Shown here one piece after another: positions 1-9,773 of a DNA stretch of 64,000 bases. Position numbers and translations under genes: made by a program. How positions within the stretch are numbered: position 1 is the first letter of the stretch; each line of letters starts with the position of its first letter. Source of the stretch: Aerococcus kribbianus (GTDB taxonomy: Bacteria > Bacillota > Bacilli > Lactobacillales > Aerococcaceae); assembly GCF_026805545.1 (NCBI RefSeq), contig NZ_JAPRFR010000001.1, forward strand, positions 496,001 to 560,000. Direction: 5' to 3'. A model generated the notes under the pieces. It worked only from the letters and a program-made list of their open reading frames with translations. It was not told where the DNA came from and ran no database searches.

Positions 1-112
1 GCTCCAAAAGTCAAAACAGACTGCCTTTTCCAAAATACGAAAGATGGCTGTTTGCCATATTTCGTATTTCGGGTCCAATCCTTCTGTTCTTAACAACTTT
101 TGCCACACCTTA
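1..112 (-). repeat. Structured hairpin repeat, type A, cut by the window edge
   Basis: Read on the minus strand this begins AAGGTGTGGC just after the helicase stop codon and follows the same plan as the repeats at 27494-28130 and 59201-59318. It has an outer helix with the left-hand GTTA bulge, and an inner hairpin ATGGC-AAACA-GCCAT that here extends through a nearly perfect stem (AATACGAAA against TTTCGTATT). The closing CCGACT end lies off the window. It runs in the same direction as the helicase transcript. Confidence 0.8.
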
Positions 113-117
113 ATTAT

Positions 118-1470
118 TTAGTAGTCTACTCGATTACGTTCTTTATTCGCTTGTCGTTTTTGTTTACGATTTTGACGTTGAGCTTGCAGACGTTGTTTTT
201 TCTTATGCTCTTTAATATTGCGTTTTAATTTTTGTTTATAGCCGGGTTTTACCTTACTTTTCTTAGTGCGGTTAATCATTCCCTTGACAGTATGGTCCAC
301 TTCTTGAGGTTTGCGCCGATTTTGACGTTGGGCGTGGTCTTTGGCATCTATCCATTGACCATCCTTAATATCCTTATTTTCGAAGCGAATCCCCTTGTCT
401 TCTAACCAGGCAATATCTTTTTCTTGATCAGGCGTATAGAAAGTTACCGCAATTCCTGGCATCCCTTGGCGACCAGTTCGTCCCACACGGTGGACAAAGA
501 ATTCCAGCTCATTAGGCACTTCATAGTTGAAGACATGAGAAACCCCTTCAATATCAATACCTCGAGCGGCTAAATCTGTCGCTACTACATATTGGTAATC
601 AAGATTTTGAATTTGCTTCATCACCCGACGCCGTTCTCTAGAATCAAGGTCCCCATGAATCATGGCAACTGACAAGCCCTTATCTTTAAGAAATTGATAG
701 AGTTCACGAACGGTATCAATAGTATTGGCAAAAATCAAAGCCAAGTAAGGTTGACCAATCGTCAAAGACTCAAAAAGTAACTCAGGACGGGACCGCCCCC
801 GCACAGACACCAAGTAATTATCAATAGTGTCAGCAATGTGGTGCTGATTATTGAGTTGAATCCATTCTGGCGCTTCCATATACTTACGCAAGAAGGGTTG
901 CAACTTACTTGGAATGGTGGCTGAAAAGACATACATCCGTAATTCCTTGGGCATGCGGCTAGCAATTTGATCGACTTGTGCCAAAAAGCCCATGTCCAAA
1001 GTCATATCTGCTTCGTCAACAACAAAGTTCTCCACTTGATGAACAGAAATAACTTGCCGTTCAATTAGATCCAATAAGCGGCCTGGTGTTCCTACTACAA
1101 TCTGAGGGACATGATTATCTAAACGGTCAGCTTGCCGGTGGGTATCGGTCCCACCAAAGGCCCGTTCCACAAAAATTGTTTCAGGATGGTGGTCAGTAAT
1201 TTGCTTAGTGGCTTGGTATAATTGCTCACCCAGCTCCCGACTCGGTGCTGTAATCACCAACTGAGTGACTGCTTGACTAGTGATTTGGTCTAATAAGGGG
1301 AGAAGAAAAGCATGACTTTTTCCAGAACCCGTTTGGCTTTGGGCCACTAAACTTTTCCCTGTTTGAATGACGGGAATAACTTGTGCTTGAATTTCTGAAG
1401 GTTGGCTAAATTGTAGTTCTGCTAAGGCTTCGTAGATAAAGGGTTGAAATTGATAGTCTTTAAATGACAT
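118..1470 (-). CDS. cshB: DEAD-box ATP-dependent RNA helicase, CshB-like
   Basis: An RNA helicase that probably remodels structured RNA in ribosome assembly or mRNA decay, inferred from the family. The 450-residue protein has motif I (QTGSGKS, about residue 46), the DEAD box (VVDEADMTLDMGF, about 150), SAT (VFSATIP) and the motif VI segment HRVGRTGR, so both RecA-like lobes are present. A strongly basic tail from about residue 375 (repeated K, R and Q) resembles the RNA-binding tails of CshB/YqfR rather than CshA. The ATG is preceded by AAAGGTGG at good spacing. It stands alone, divergent from zwf, and is followed directly by a structured repeat. The helicase assignment is secure; the CshB subtype is likely. 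Confidence 0.9.
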   Translation of the reverse strand: MSFKDYQFQPFIYEALAELQFSQPSEIQAQVIPVIQTGKSLVAQSQTGSGKSHAFLLPLLDQITSQAVTQLVITAPSRELGEQLYQATKQITDHHPETIFVERAFGGTDTHRQADRLDNHVPQIVVGTPGRLLDLIERQVISVHQVENFVVDEADMTLDMGFLAQVDQIASRMPKELRMYVFSATIPSKLQPFLRKYMEAPEWIQLNNQHHIADTIDNYLVSVRGRSRPELLFESLTIGQPYLALIFANTIDTVRELYQFLKDKGLSVAMIHGDLDSRERRRVMKQIQNLDYQYVVATDLAARGIDIEGVSHVFNYEVPNELEFFVHRVGRTGRQGMPGIAVTFYTPDQEKDIAWLEDKGIRFENKDIKDGQWIDAKDHAQRQNRRKPQEVDHTVKGMINRTKKSKVKPGYKQKLKRNIKEHKKKQRLQAQRQNRKQKRQANKERNRVDY

Positions 1471-1551
1471 GATAAACCACCTTTCTTAGTCTCATCATAT
1501 AGAATACCATGATTATTCCTATAAAATAAAGAATAAGCCAAAATAAATGAA

Positions 1552-1580
1552 TTGTCAGAATTTAGAATTCCCTATATAAT
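1552..1580 (+). promoter_or_regulatory. Promoter of zwf
   Basis: TTGTCA (1552-1557), a 17-bp spacer and a perfect TATAAT (1575-1580) lie 26 bp before the zwf ATG at 1607. A housekeeping sigma-A type promoter; no operator was recognised. Confidence 0.75.
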
Positions 1581-1606
1581 AAAGTTTAGACGAAAGGATG
1601 AGCAAA

Positions 1607-3070
1607 ATGACCAGACAAAAGGTAGGCGGCTTAATCGTGCTCTTTGGAGCCACGGGAGACTTGGCCAGCCGTAAATTATATCCCGCCCTCTATCGCTTAT
1701 ATAAACGCCAACTCTTAACCCAGCATTTTGCTGTCATCGGTACTGCGCGCAGACAATGGGATGATGATCATTACCGTCAAGTTGTTAGCCAAGCCATTAG
1801 CGATTTAGTAGATGATCAAGATCTGTGTGATCGCTTTGTGAGTCATTTTCACTATGTTCCCCACGATGCTACTGACTTAGATCACTATCAAGTCCTCAAA
1901 AACAAAATGGATGGTCTGCGTCAAGACTATGAAACGGGGCCTTCAACGCTTTATTATCTATCTACTGCACCAGCTATCTTCCCTAGTATTACCCAATACT
2001 TAAAAGAAGCCAATATTGTCAATAACCAAGGCGAACATCGAGTTATTTTAGAGAAACCCTTTGGTAGCGATGCTCAAACAGCCAAGAGCTTGAATGATGC
2101 CTTGAGTCAAACTTTTAATGAAGAAGATATTTACCGCATCGACCATTATCTCGGTAAAGAATTGGTGCAAAATATTTTAGCTGTTCGTTACTTTAATCCT
2201 TTTATTGAAGCTATTTGGAACCACCACTATATTGATAATATTCAAATCACCTTGGCTGAAGACATGCCTATTGGTAGCCGAGGGGGATATTATGATCACT
2301 CAGGTGCTATTCGTGATATGGTACAAAATCATATCTTACAAGTCATGTCCTTGGTTGGGATGACCCTACCTGAACATCGGTCCCCCCATTCCATTCATGA
2401 AGCCAAAATTGACTTTTTGAAATCTATCCCTTCCTACACTCCCGAGCAAGTCAGTGACAATATTGTCCGTGGCCAGTACCATTCTAAAAAAGCCGGCATT
2501 CCTTCTTATCTAGAAGAAGACGAAGTTGCAATGAACTCAACCACTGAGTCGTATGTCGCTGGACGAATTATGATACCTAACGAACGCTGGCAAGGTGTTC
2601 CTTTCTATTTCCGAACTGGAAAGGCCTTGGCTAATAAGTATACCACCGTTCAGATCGTGCTCAAACCACGTCACTATAAGGAAGAAAACCTCCTACTACG
2701 TGACCGTGACAAACCACGTTTAAGTTTCAATATCCAACCTGAAGAAGGCGTTCAACTCTATCTCAATGAAAAACGTGCCGGTCAAGACCTACTGCCCCAA
2801 CTCAATGCCTTAGTTGGCGACTGGTCAAGGGAATCCAACTATGCAGAAGACCCTTATGAAAAGCTCATTTACAATACCTTATTAGGAGATCCTACTTATT
2901 TCACTACTTGGGATGAATTGGCCGAACAATGGCGAATTGTTGATGCCATTATTGCCGGTTGGGAAAAAATGGCACTTAAGGAACTACCACAGTACCCTAT
3001 CATGTCTCAAGGGCCAAAAGAAGCAGATGATCTTTTAGCCAAAGACAAACACCAATGGATCGATTATTAA
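1607..3070 (+). CDS. zwf: Glucose-6-phosphate 1-dehydrogenase
   Basis: Oxidises glucose-6-phosphate to 6-phosphogluconolactone with NADP, the entry step of the oxidative pentose phosphate pathway; cytosolic. The N-terminal Rossmann motif GATGDLASRKLYPALY binds NADP, and the family signature RIDHYLGKE contains the active-site His and Lys. Two in-frame ATGs exist (1598 and 1607). GAAAGGA (1592-1598) overlaps the first and is 8 bp from the second, so 1607 is chosen, giving 487 residues, normal for the family. The ORF runs intact to TAA at 3070 and is followed 17 bp later by a small membrane-protein gene, probably on the same transcript. Confidence 0.97.
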   Translation: MTRQKVGGLIVLFGATGDLASRKLYPALYRLYKRQLLTQHFAVIGTARRQWDDDHYRQVVSQAISDLVDDQDLCDRFVSHFHYVPHDATDLDHYQVLKNKMDGLRQDYETGPSTLYYLSTAPAIFPSITQYLKEANIVNNQGEHRVILEKPFGSDAQTAKSLNDALSQTFNEEDIYRIDHYLGKELVQNILAVRYFNPFIEAIWNHHYIDNIQITLAEDMPIGSRGGYYDHSGAIRDMVQNHILQVMSLVGMTLPEHRSPHSIHEAKIDFLKSIPSYTPEQVSDNIVRGQYHSKKAGIPSYLEEDEVAMNSTTESYVAGRIMIPNERWQGVPFYFRTGKALANKYTTVQIVLKPRHYKEENLLLRDRDKPRLSFNIQPEEGVQLYLNEKRAGQDLLPQLNALVGDWSRESNYAEDPYEKLIYNTLLGDPTYFTTWDELAEQWRIVDAIIAGWEKMALKELPQYPIMSQGPKEADDLLAKDKHQWIDY

Positions 3071-3087
3071 CAATTAGGAGAGCTTAA

Positions 3088-3240
3088 ATGACATTCAAAA
3101 TTGGAAATATTGCTTATTTAGGTGCTGCACTTCCTTTTCTCGTCTTAGCGATGACGCTCAAATCATACGCCTTCCTGCCTATTGCCTTTGTCTTTGTCAT
3201 TCTTGCCTTTGATAAATCAGATGAAGATGACAACGCCTAA
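3088..3240 (+). CDS. Small 50-residue membrane protein downstream of zwf
   Basis: A short ORF, ATG 3088 to TAA 3240, with a strong Shine-Dalgarno TAGGAGAG (3076-3083). The translation has two hydrophobic stretches (about residues 8-22 and 27-41), separated by a short polar turn (MTLKSY), and a very acidic tail (DKSDEDDNA). It would form a two-helix hairpin peptide with a charged C-terminus. Product and function are not recognised. It lies 17 bp after zwf and before a strong terminator, so it is most likely co-transcribed with zwf. The good ribosome site and amphipathic layout argue for a real gene, but conservation was not tested. Confidence 0.65.
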   Translation: MTFKIGNIAYLGAALPFLVLAMTLKSYAFLPIAFVFVILAFDKSDEDDNA

Positions 3241-3255
3241 GATTAATAAATAAAT

Positions 3256-3306
3256 AAAAAACTGTTTTCCTTGACTACTTTTAAAATTAAGGAAAACAGT
3301 TTTTTT
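3256..3306. terminator. Bidirectional rho-independent terminator
   Basis: A 17-bp stem (AAAAAACTGTTTTCCTT, 3256-3272, against 3289-3305) with a 16-base loop, ending in T on one strand and preceded by A on the other. It separates the convergent zwf and nrnA transcripts. Confidence 0.9.
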
Positions 3307-3309
3307 GTT

Positions 3310-4257
3310 TTATGATTGGTGGTCTAGAGCTGCTTTGTCCAGTTCTGCGACAATAGTAGCCATTTCTGTTTGAGAATGAGCATTGGCTCCTGACGCCTTA
3401 GGATGGCCGCCACCATCGTGTTTTTCTGCCACCGTATTAATGATTGGCCCTTTAGAGCGAATACGACAACGAATCACTCCTGACGGCAACTCAATAAAGT
3501 TTACCCAAGCTTTAACCCCTTCAATACTTCCAGGTAATTGCACAATGCCATAAGTTTCGGAATCATTAAGACCATATTTTTTCAAGATATCTTGCGAAAT
3601 ATAGACAGAAGCAACTTGACCACTAGCAGTTAATTGAATGTGTTCCAAAACATAGCCTTGTAAACGTGCTTGGGCCAAAGTTTGAGTGTTAGAGGCCTGC
3701 ATCAATTCAGTCGCTGGGAAATCAAAAGCCAGTAATTTTCCTGCAATGGCATGGGTATGAGGATGAGTGTTATCAAAGAGAAATCGCCCTGTATCACCCA
3801 CAATACCTAAATAGAAACATTTAGCCGCCTCATCTGTCATCACTAAATCATTATCCGTTTGGAAGATAATACTAGCCCATAATTCGGAAGTAGATGAAAT
3901 GTCGGGATCTACAATAGCAAAGTCTCCATAAGGATCCGTATTGGGATGGTGGTCAATCTTGATTAATTTGATTCCCATATCATAACGATCGTCATCCACA
4001 CGAGGGAGATTAGCTGTATCATTAATAATGACTAAAGCTTCCTCATAGGCCTGGTCTGGAATTTCATCCATCGCACCAAAATGCGCCATTGAGTCATCCA
4101 TATCCCCCACCGCATAAATATTTTTCTCAGGATAGGTTGCCTGAAGAACCGCCTTAAGGCCCATCTGTGACCCTAAGGCATCAGGGTCGGGACGTAGGTG
4201 GCGATGAATAATAATGGTTTCATAAGCACTAATAGTTTCTAATATATCTGCTAACAT
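3310..4257 (-). CDS. nrnA: DHH/DHHA1 phosphoesterase: oligoribonuclease / pAp phosphatase
   Basis: Expected to degrade 2-5 nt RNA fragments and to dephosphorylate pAp, the by-product of CoA- and sulfate-linked metabolism, using Mn2+ in the cytosol. The DHH domain shows the metal motifs HRHLRPDPDALGS (about residue 18) and the DHH itself (KIDHHPNTDP, about 101), plus GIVGDTGRF. The DHHA1 domain ends with GGGHPKASGA. At 315 residues the length is right for NrnA. It lies 11 bp downstream of the ytoI-like gene, the same neighbourhood as in Bacillus subtilis. Confidence 0.93.
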   Translation of the reverse strand: MLADILETISAYETIIIHRHLRPDPDALGSQMGLKAVLQATYPEKNIYAVGDMDDSMAHFGAMDEIPDQAYEEALVIINDTANLPRVDDDRYDMGIKLIKIDHHPNTDPYGDFAIVDPDISSTSELWASIIFQTDNDLVMTDEAAKCFYLGIVGDTGRFLFDNTHPHTHAIAGKLLAFDFPATELMQASNTQTLAQARLQGYVLEHIQLTASGQVASVYISQDILKKYGLNDSETYGIVQLPGSIEGVKAWVNFIELPSGVIRCRIRSKGPIINTVAEKHDGGGHPKASGANAHSQTEMATIVAELDKAALDHQS

Positions 4258-4268
4258 AGGGTCTCCTT

Positions 4269-5591
4269 CTATTGCACATTCAAATTACTAGCAGTCACTA
4301 GGGCCTTGGTCATTAGATTTTGTCCATGGTAGATACTAATTTCAACCTTAACATGACGGCGTCCTATCTCCAAGAAGGATAGATTGACATCTAGGGTAGA
4401 TTGTAAAGGAATCAACTTCAAGAAATAAGTAGAAATAGAATCTATCACCACGGTTTGATTTTGACTTTCCTTAACAAATAATTGTACTGCCAACTGGATA
4501 AAGACTGTTAATAGGCCGGTTGATAAACCACCCACCCGGTCCGTCAAGGTGACATCGGAAATAAAACGATATCTTGCTTGACGTCGGTCCTTGGATAAGG
4601 TAATTAGCTTTAACTTTTGCGCCAGTAAATTTTCAATTCGATTATCACTTTGGTCATCTTGCCGGGTGTACTGTAGGGTCCGTAATACGTCCTGCCGAGT
4701 TAAAATTCCCAAGAGTTGGTTGTGGTCATCGACTACGGGTAATAATTCCAAACCATCCCATATCATCATATGGGTGACACTGGCCACGCTCATAGTTAAT
4801 TTGGCCACAATAGGATGAGGAGTCATGGCAGCTGACAAGAGATCTTGACCATCATAGTCAAAGAGATCCTTAGCTGTCACCACGCCCACCAATTTCAGGT
4901 CCGAATTAACCACCGGGTACCGGGTATGACCAGTATTTTGGTTGAGTTCACGGTAGTCTTGCTTGACGTCACTCTCCTGGAGGTAATAGGTCGATTCAAT
5001 TGGAATAAAAATATCTTCTACTAGGAGAATATCTTTTTGCATAGACCGTTCAATCATAGCCTTATTGATTAAGGTTGCGGTAGCATAAGTATCAAAATTT
5101 ACACTCATCAAGGGAATTCCCTTGGTATTGGCCAAGGCAATAGTAGATTGATCAGGCGCAAACCCCCCAGTAATTAACACCGCCACATCATGTTTAAGGG
5201 CAATTCGTTGGGCTTCATCACGGTTCCCCACAATGATTAAGGAATGCGGGGACATATAAGTCTGCATATCGGTTTCTTGCATGGCTCCAATAATAAAACG
5301 CTTGACCTCACGATTAAGCCCTTGTTCACCCCCATGAACCTGGCAATCAGTAACCTTGACAATTTCCTCAATTGTTAAGTGCTTCATCCGCCGTAAATCA
5401 CGCGCTTCGATACGGACAGTTCCCACCCGCTCTTTAGTAGCGACTAATTGTCGATTTTCAGCCTCTTTGATGGCGCGGTAAGCGGTCCCCTCGGAAACTG
5501 ATAAATTTCGCGCAATCGAGCGAACCGAAATTTTATGATTAATGGGCAATTTCTCGATATATTCAATGATTTGTTCATGTTTGGTTGCCAT
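4269..5591 (-). CDS. ytoI: HTH-DRTGG-CBS-CBS-thioesterase-fold regulator, YtoI-like
   Basis: A probable ligand-sensing transcription regulator. Order of parts: N-terminal winged helix (SVRSIARNLSVSEGTAYRAI, about 20-40), DRTGG-like domain (about 75-180), two CBS motifs (about 190-305) likely to bind an adenosine ligand, and a C-terminal hot-dog thioesterase-like domain. The frame is open upstream into dinB, but the best start is ATG 5591 (MATKHEQ), which has GGGAGAT just upstream; this gives 440 residues. It sits between dinB (13 bp upstream) and nrnA. The ligand and target genes are unknown. Confidence 0.85.
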   Translation of the reverse strand: MATKHEQIIEYIEKLPINHKISVRSIARNLSVSEGTAYRAIKEAENRQLVATKERVGTVRIEARDLRRMKHLTIEEIVKVTDCQVHGGEQGLNREVKRFIIGAMQETDMQTYMSPHSLIIVGNRDEAQRIALKHDVAVLITGGFAPDQSTIALANTKGIPLMSVNFDTYATATLINKAMIERSMQKDILLVEDIFIPIESTYYLQESDVKQDYRELNQNTGHTRYPVVNSDLKLVGVVTAKDLFDYDGQDLLSAAMTPHPIVAKLTMSVASVTHMMIWDGLELLPVVDDHNQLLGILTRQDVLRTLQYTRQDDQSDNRIENLLAQKLKLITLSKDRRQARYRFISDVTLTDRVGGLSTGLLTVFIQLAVQLFVKESQNQTVVIDSISTYFLKLIPLQSTLDVNLSFLEIGRRHVKVEISIYHGQNLMTKALVTASNLNVQ

Positions 5592-5604
5592 ATAATCTCC
5601 CTTA

Positions 5605-6738
5605 CTAGTCAGAAAGTCGCGGATAAAGGGGAAGTTGCATGTTTTCAAAATCCACATCCGTCAAGTCTGACAAGGTGATACCCAGTAGGCGAACGCCTTG
5701 GCTGGCTTCCCCATAGTCACGAAATAAGTCTAATGCATAAAAATAAATACTGTCACTATCTTTGATAGGATCATGTAGCGATTGTTGCCTAGTCATCGTA
5801 TTGAAGTCCCCATAACGTAACTTTAAGGTCACAACCTTGCCATGAACGCCATGTTTGGCCAAAGATTTAGCAACAGATTGGGCTAATTCTCTTAAGACCG
5901 CTTCAACTTCTTCATCATGGTAGAGAAAGGGATAAAAAGTTGTTTCTTTACCCAAAGACTTACGCTGACGAACCGTCTTAACTAATCGGTTATCCACGCC
6001 ACGTACACGCTCATAAATAGCCAATCCAGTCTTGCCGAATAGAGTCAGGCATTGATCTTGACTAAGTGCTTTTAAATCTGCTCCCGTATAAATGCCTTGG
6101 TCATGTAACTTGGCTACCGATCGCTGACCAATACCATAAAATTTTTCAATCGGGAGTCCTTCCAAAAAGGCTGGTGCCCGTTTAGGGGTAATCACAGTCA
6201 TACCAAAAGGTTTATTATAATCTGACGCTAATTTAGCAATAAATTTATTGTAGGAAACCCCAATAGAACACGTTAATTGGAGCTCTTGGTAAATCGCCTT
6301 TTGAATCGCCTTAGCAATATCCATCGCATAGGGCAGCCCTTGTTTATTATGCGTCACATCTAAAAAGGCTTCATCAATAGATAAGGGTTCTACCTGGTCC
6401 GTATAACGGAAGAAAATCTCACGCACCTGGCGGGAGACTTCTTGATAATAACTATGATTAGAAGCCACAAAAATTGCTTGTGGACATCGTTCATAGGCCT
6501 CTTGAGCAGCCATAGCCGAATGCACCCCATATTTACGGGCTTCATAACTAGCGGTTGCCACTACACCCTTACCGGAATTCTCCTTAGGATGACGGGCAAT
6601 AATGATAGGTTTTCCCCGGTATTCGGGATGATCACGCTGCTCAATAGAGGCATAGAAAGCATCCATATCCACATGCAAAATCTTACGCGACCCATCAATT
6701 TGCGGGTCGTCAAAACGCAACATGCCAATGGTTCGCAT
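5605..6738 (-). CDS. dinB: DNA polymerase IV (Y-family, translesion)
   Basis: A low-fidelity polymerase that copies damaged DNA. The first catalytic motif DMDAFYASIEQ and the second, LSIDEAFLDVTH, carry the metal-binding Asp/Glu. Helix-hairpin-helix (FYGIGQRSVAKLHDQGI) and little-finger regions follow. A GTG at 6747 is in frame, but TAGGATG leaves better spacing for ATG 6738, giving 377 residues. No LexA box was seen here, unlike the second Y-family gene at 18164. It starts 12 bp after the mntR stop and ends 13 bp before ytoI, suggesting one operon. Confidence 0.94.
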   Translation of the reverse strand: MRTIGMLRFDDPQIDGSRKILHVDMDAFYASIEQRDHPEYRGKPIIIARHPKENSGKGVVATASYEARKYGVHSAMAAQEAYERCPQAIFVASNHSYYQEVSRQVREIFFRYTDQVEPLSIDEAFLDVTHNKQGLPYAMDIAKAIQKAIYQELQLTCSIGVSYNKFIAKLASDYNKPFGMTVITPKRAPAFLEGLPIEKFYGIGQRSVAKLHDQGIYTGADLKALSQDQCLTLFGKTGLAIYERVRGVDNRLVKTVRQRKSLGKETTFYPFLYHDEEVEAVLRELAQSVAKSLAKHGVHGKVVTLKLRYGDFNTMTRQQSLHDPIKDSDSIYFYALDLFRDYGEASQGVRLLGITLSDLTDVDFENMQLPLYPRLSD

Positions 6739-6750
6739 GGTTGTCACATC

Positions 6751-7401
6751 CTAGTTTTCATCATCAACAAAAATATGCTTAGCTGCTGCTAGATTAACGG
6801 CGAAGTCATTTCCCTTTTTCTCTAACACATAATCATTAGTAAAGGATTCAATTTCCTTTAACTCATATTTCTTGCCAATTTTTAAGCCCAGCTTATCAAA
6901 GTACATTAAGAATTCTTTATCATCGGTAACCCGCTGGATGCGAATAGTATCTCCTGCTGAAAAATCAGTTAGCGGTTTTTGGCTCTCACTTGGCATGTGC
7001 CCTTCTTCATCAGGAATAGCACCGCCATGGGGGCAATATTTAGGCTCACCCAAAAAGTCAGCAAGTTTTTCTATAAAGAAATCAGACACATTATGCTCTA
7101 AAACTTCCGCTTCATCATGAACATTTTCCCAAGAATAATCTAATTTGTCATAAAGGAAAACTTCCCACAAACGGTGACGACGCACTAATTTTGCCCCTTG
7201 CAATTTTCCTTCTTCACTTAACTTGGTTCCCTTGTAAGGAATGTATTCCACAGTATCATCCGCCTGCATTTTATTAATCATTTCTGTTACTGAAGCAGGA
7301 GAAATACCTAAATTCTCAGAAATTGCTTTATTGGATACATGACTGTCAGCTCCACCCAACTCAAAAATCGTTTTTAAATAATCATCGCGACTTGTTGACA
7401 T
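6751..7401 (-). CDS. mntR: DtxR/MntR-family metal-dependent transcriptional regulator
   Basis: Represses metal uptake genes when Mn2+ (or Fe2+) is plentiful. Order: winged HTH (KAISENLGISPASVTEMI, about 25-42), a dimerisation and metal-binding domain with the expected His/Glu-rich segment (WENVHDEAEVLEHNVS) and a Cys in KYCPHGG, then a C-terminal FeoA/SH3-like domain (about 145-216). A GTG at 7407 is in frame, but ATG 7401 sits 9 bp after GGGAG, so it is preferred (216 residues). The length with a C-terminal SH3-like part is closer to the IdeR/ScaR/EfaR type than to short Bacillus MntR. A promoter with an overlapping dyad lies just upstream. Confidence 0.88.
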   Translation of the reverse strand: MSTSRDDYLKTIFELGGADSHVSNKAISENLGISPASVTEMINKMQADDTVEYIPYKGTKLSEEGKLQGAKLVRRHRLWEVFLYDKLDYSWENVHDEAEVLEHNVSDFFIEKLADFLGEPKYCPHGGAIPDEEGHMPSESQKPLTDFSAGDTIRIQRVTDDKEFLMYFDKLGLKIGKKYELKEIESFTNDYVLEKKGNDFAVNLAAAKHIFVDDEN

Positions 7402-7431
7402 GATCACTACTCCCTTTCTCTTGATAGTTTT

Positions 7432-7472
7432 ATTATAGCAAAAAATACATCCGAATGTATCGAATGTATTTT
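7432..7472 (-). promoter_or_regulatory. mntR promoter with overlapping inverted repeat
   Basis: On the minus strand an extended -10 (TGC then TATAAT, 7432-7440) precedes mntR by about 30 bp. An inverted repeat (AAAATACAT at 7442-7450, ATGTATTTT at 7464-7472) with an additional internal ATACATTCG direct repeat covers the spacer and the -35 position. The placement suggests an operator, possibly for autoregulation. Part of it could instead be a weak terminator for the gene ending at 7477. Confidence 0.5.
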
Positions 7473-7476
7473 AGGA

Positions 7477-7755
7477 TTACAATAAATTGTTAATGTCCAT
7501 ATCTTCTAATGGACTCACATCATAAACCGTTGCCTTCAGCTTGGCATAATCAAAATAATCATTGGCCGATAAACGTTTAATCATTTGCCGTTTTTTTACT
7601 AGGGATCGAGGTTTTTCTCGTTTCCACGCATAGTCCAAAAAATAACGTTCAATATCTTCCCAATTAATATGCCCATAGCCTTGTTTAGCGAATTCACGTG
7701 CCTTATGTCGAAAAGCCGGTCGCAGGCACATTAACGTATATTTCGAAATCTCCAT
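7477..7755 (-). CDS. ComN-like post-transcriptional regulator family protein
   Basis: A 92-residue cytosolic protein resembling the YrzD/ComN family, which in Bacillus acts post-transcriptionally on the late competence comE mRNA. It is mostly helical with a basic middle (KREKPRSLVKKRQMIKRL). Family membership is supported by the layout next to yajC and tgt, which is also where yrzD sits in Bacillus. AGGAGG stands 5 bp before ATG 7755. The role is known only by family and was not shown here; it may matter because the window also has a comK-like gene. Confidence 0.7.
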   Translation of the reverse strand: MEISKYTLMCLRPAFRHKAREFAKQGYGHINWEDIERYFLDYAWKREKPRSLVKKRQMIKRLSANDYFDYAKLKATVYDVSPLEDMDINNLL

Positions 7756-7790
7756 AAGAGCCTCCTAGAATCGCAGAACCAGCAAAGCCA

Positions 7791-8183
7791 CTATTCGTTA
7801 TCAGAATCCGTTGAGTCATCATACATTTCAACGGTTTTTTCATTGTTTTCTGATTCAGAATTGGCGCGATTTTCGGCTGCATCACTCATGACATCATTAG
7901 CCATTTGAGAGCCAGAGGGATCATCCTTCTCAGTACGAGCAATCGCACGGCGATCAAATTCAAGATAAATTCCCTCACAATTCAAAGTAATTGTGTTTTT
8001 GTTTTCGTCAATTTCATCAATTATCCCATGCAAACCGCCGATAGTAACAGCATGGTCACCAACCGTCATAGCGGCCATCATGTCTGTTTGCGCTTTTTGG
8101 CGTTTACGTTGTGGACGAATAATCAAGAAATACATCAAAGCAATAATTACCACAAAATATAAAATTGTTCCCATAAAGTTCAT
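7791..8183 (-). CDS. yajC: Preprotein translocase accessory subunit YajC
   Basis: A small single-span membrane protein that associates with SecDF-YidC at the SecYEG translocon. One N-terminal transmembrane helix (about 5-22) is followed by the family signature IIRPQRKRQK and a small cytosolic domain (MTVGDHAVTIGGLHGII). The C-terminal 40 residues are acidic and low-complexity (ESENNEKTVEMYDD), longer than usual. AGGAGG is 9 bp before the ATG. It lies downstream of tgt, the classic arrangement. Confidence 0.95.
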   Translation of the reverse strand: MNFMGTILYFVVIIALMYFLIIRPQRKRQKAQTDMMAAMTVGDHAVTIGGLHGIIDEIDENKNTITLNCEGIYLEFDRRAIARTEKDDPSGSQMANDVMSDAAENRANSESENNEKTVEMYDDSTDSDNE

Positions 8184-8242
8184 TCACCTGTTCCTCCTAA
8201 AATTTATCTTATTTAATCCTAACATATTTCACTAAGCTGTGT

Positions 8243-9665
<1,423 letters not shown>

Positions 9666-9727
9666 GGCTCTACAATAAACAAAGCAATAACTGGTCAATA
9701 GTTATCCCTATTACTTATTGTAGAACC
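9666..9727 (-). terminator. 62-bp palindromic element acting as a terminator after the floA operon
   Basis: GGCTCTACAATAA (9666-9678) faces its near-perfect complement (9715-9727). Inside is a second short stem (AATAACT against AGTTAT). On the minus strand the hairpin is followed by TTTTT, so it can terminate transcription coming from the nfeD-floA operon. The long arms beginning GGYTCT are also like small insertion-sequence-derived palindromes. No target-site duplication was seen. Confidence 0.7.
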
Positions 9728-9773
9728 TAATCTTCTAATGTTTATTTGAAATAATTCTGCCTATTTCTATTCT

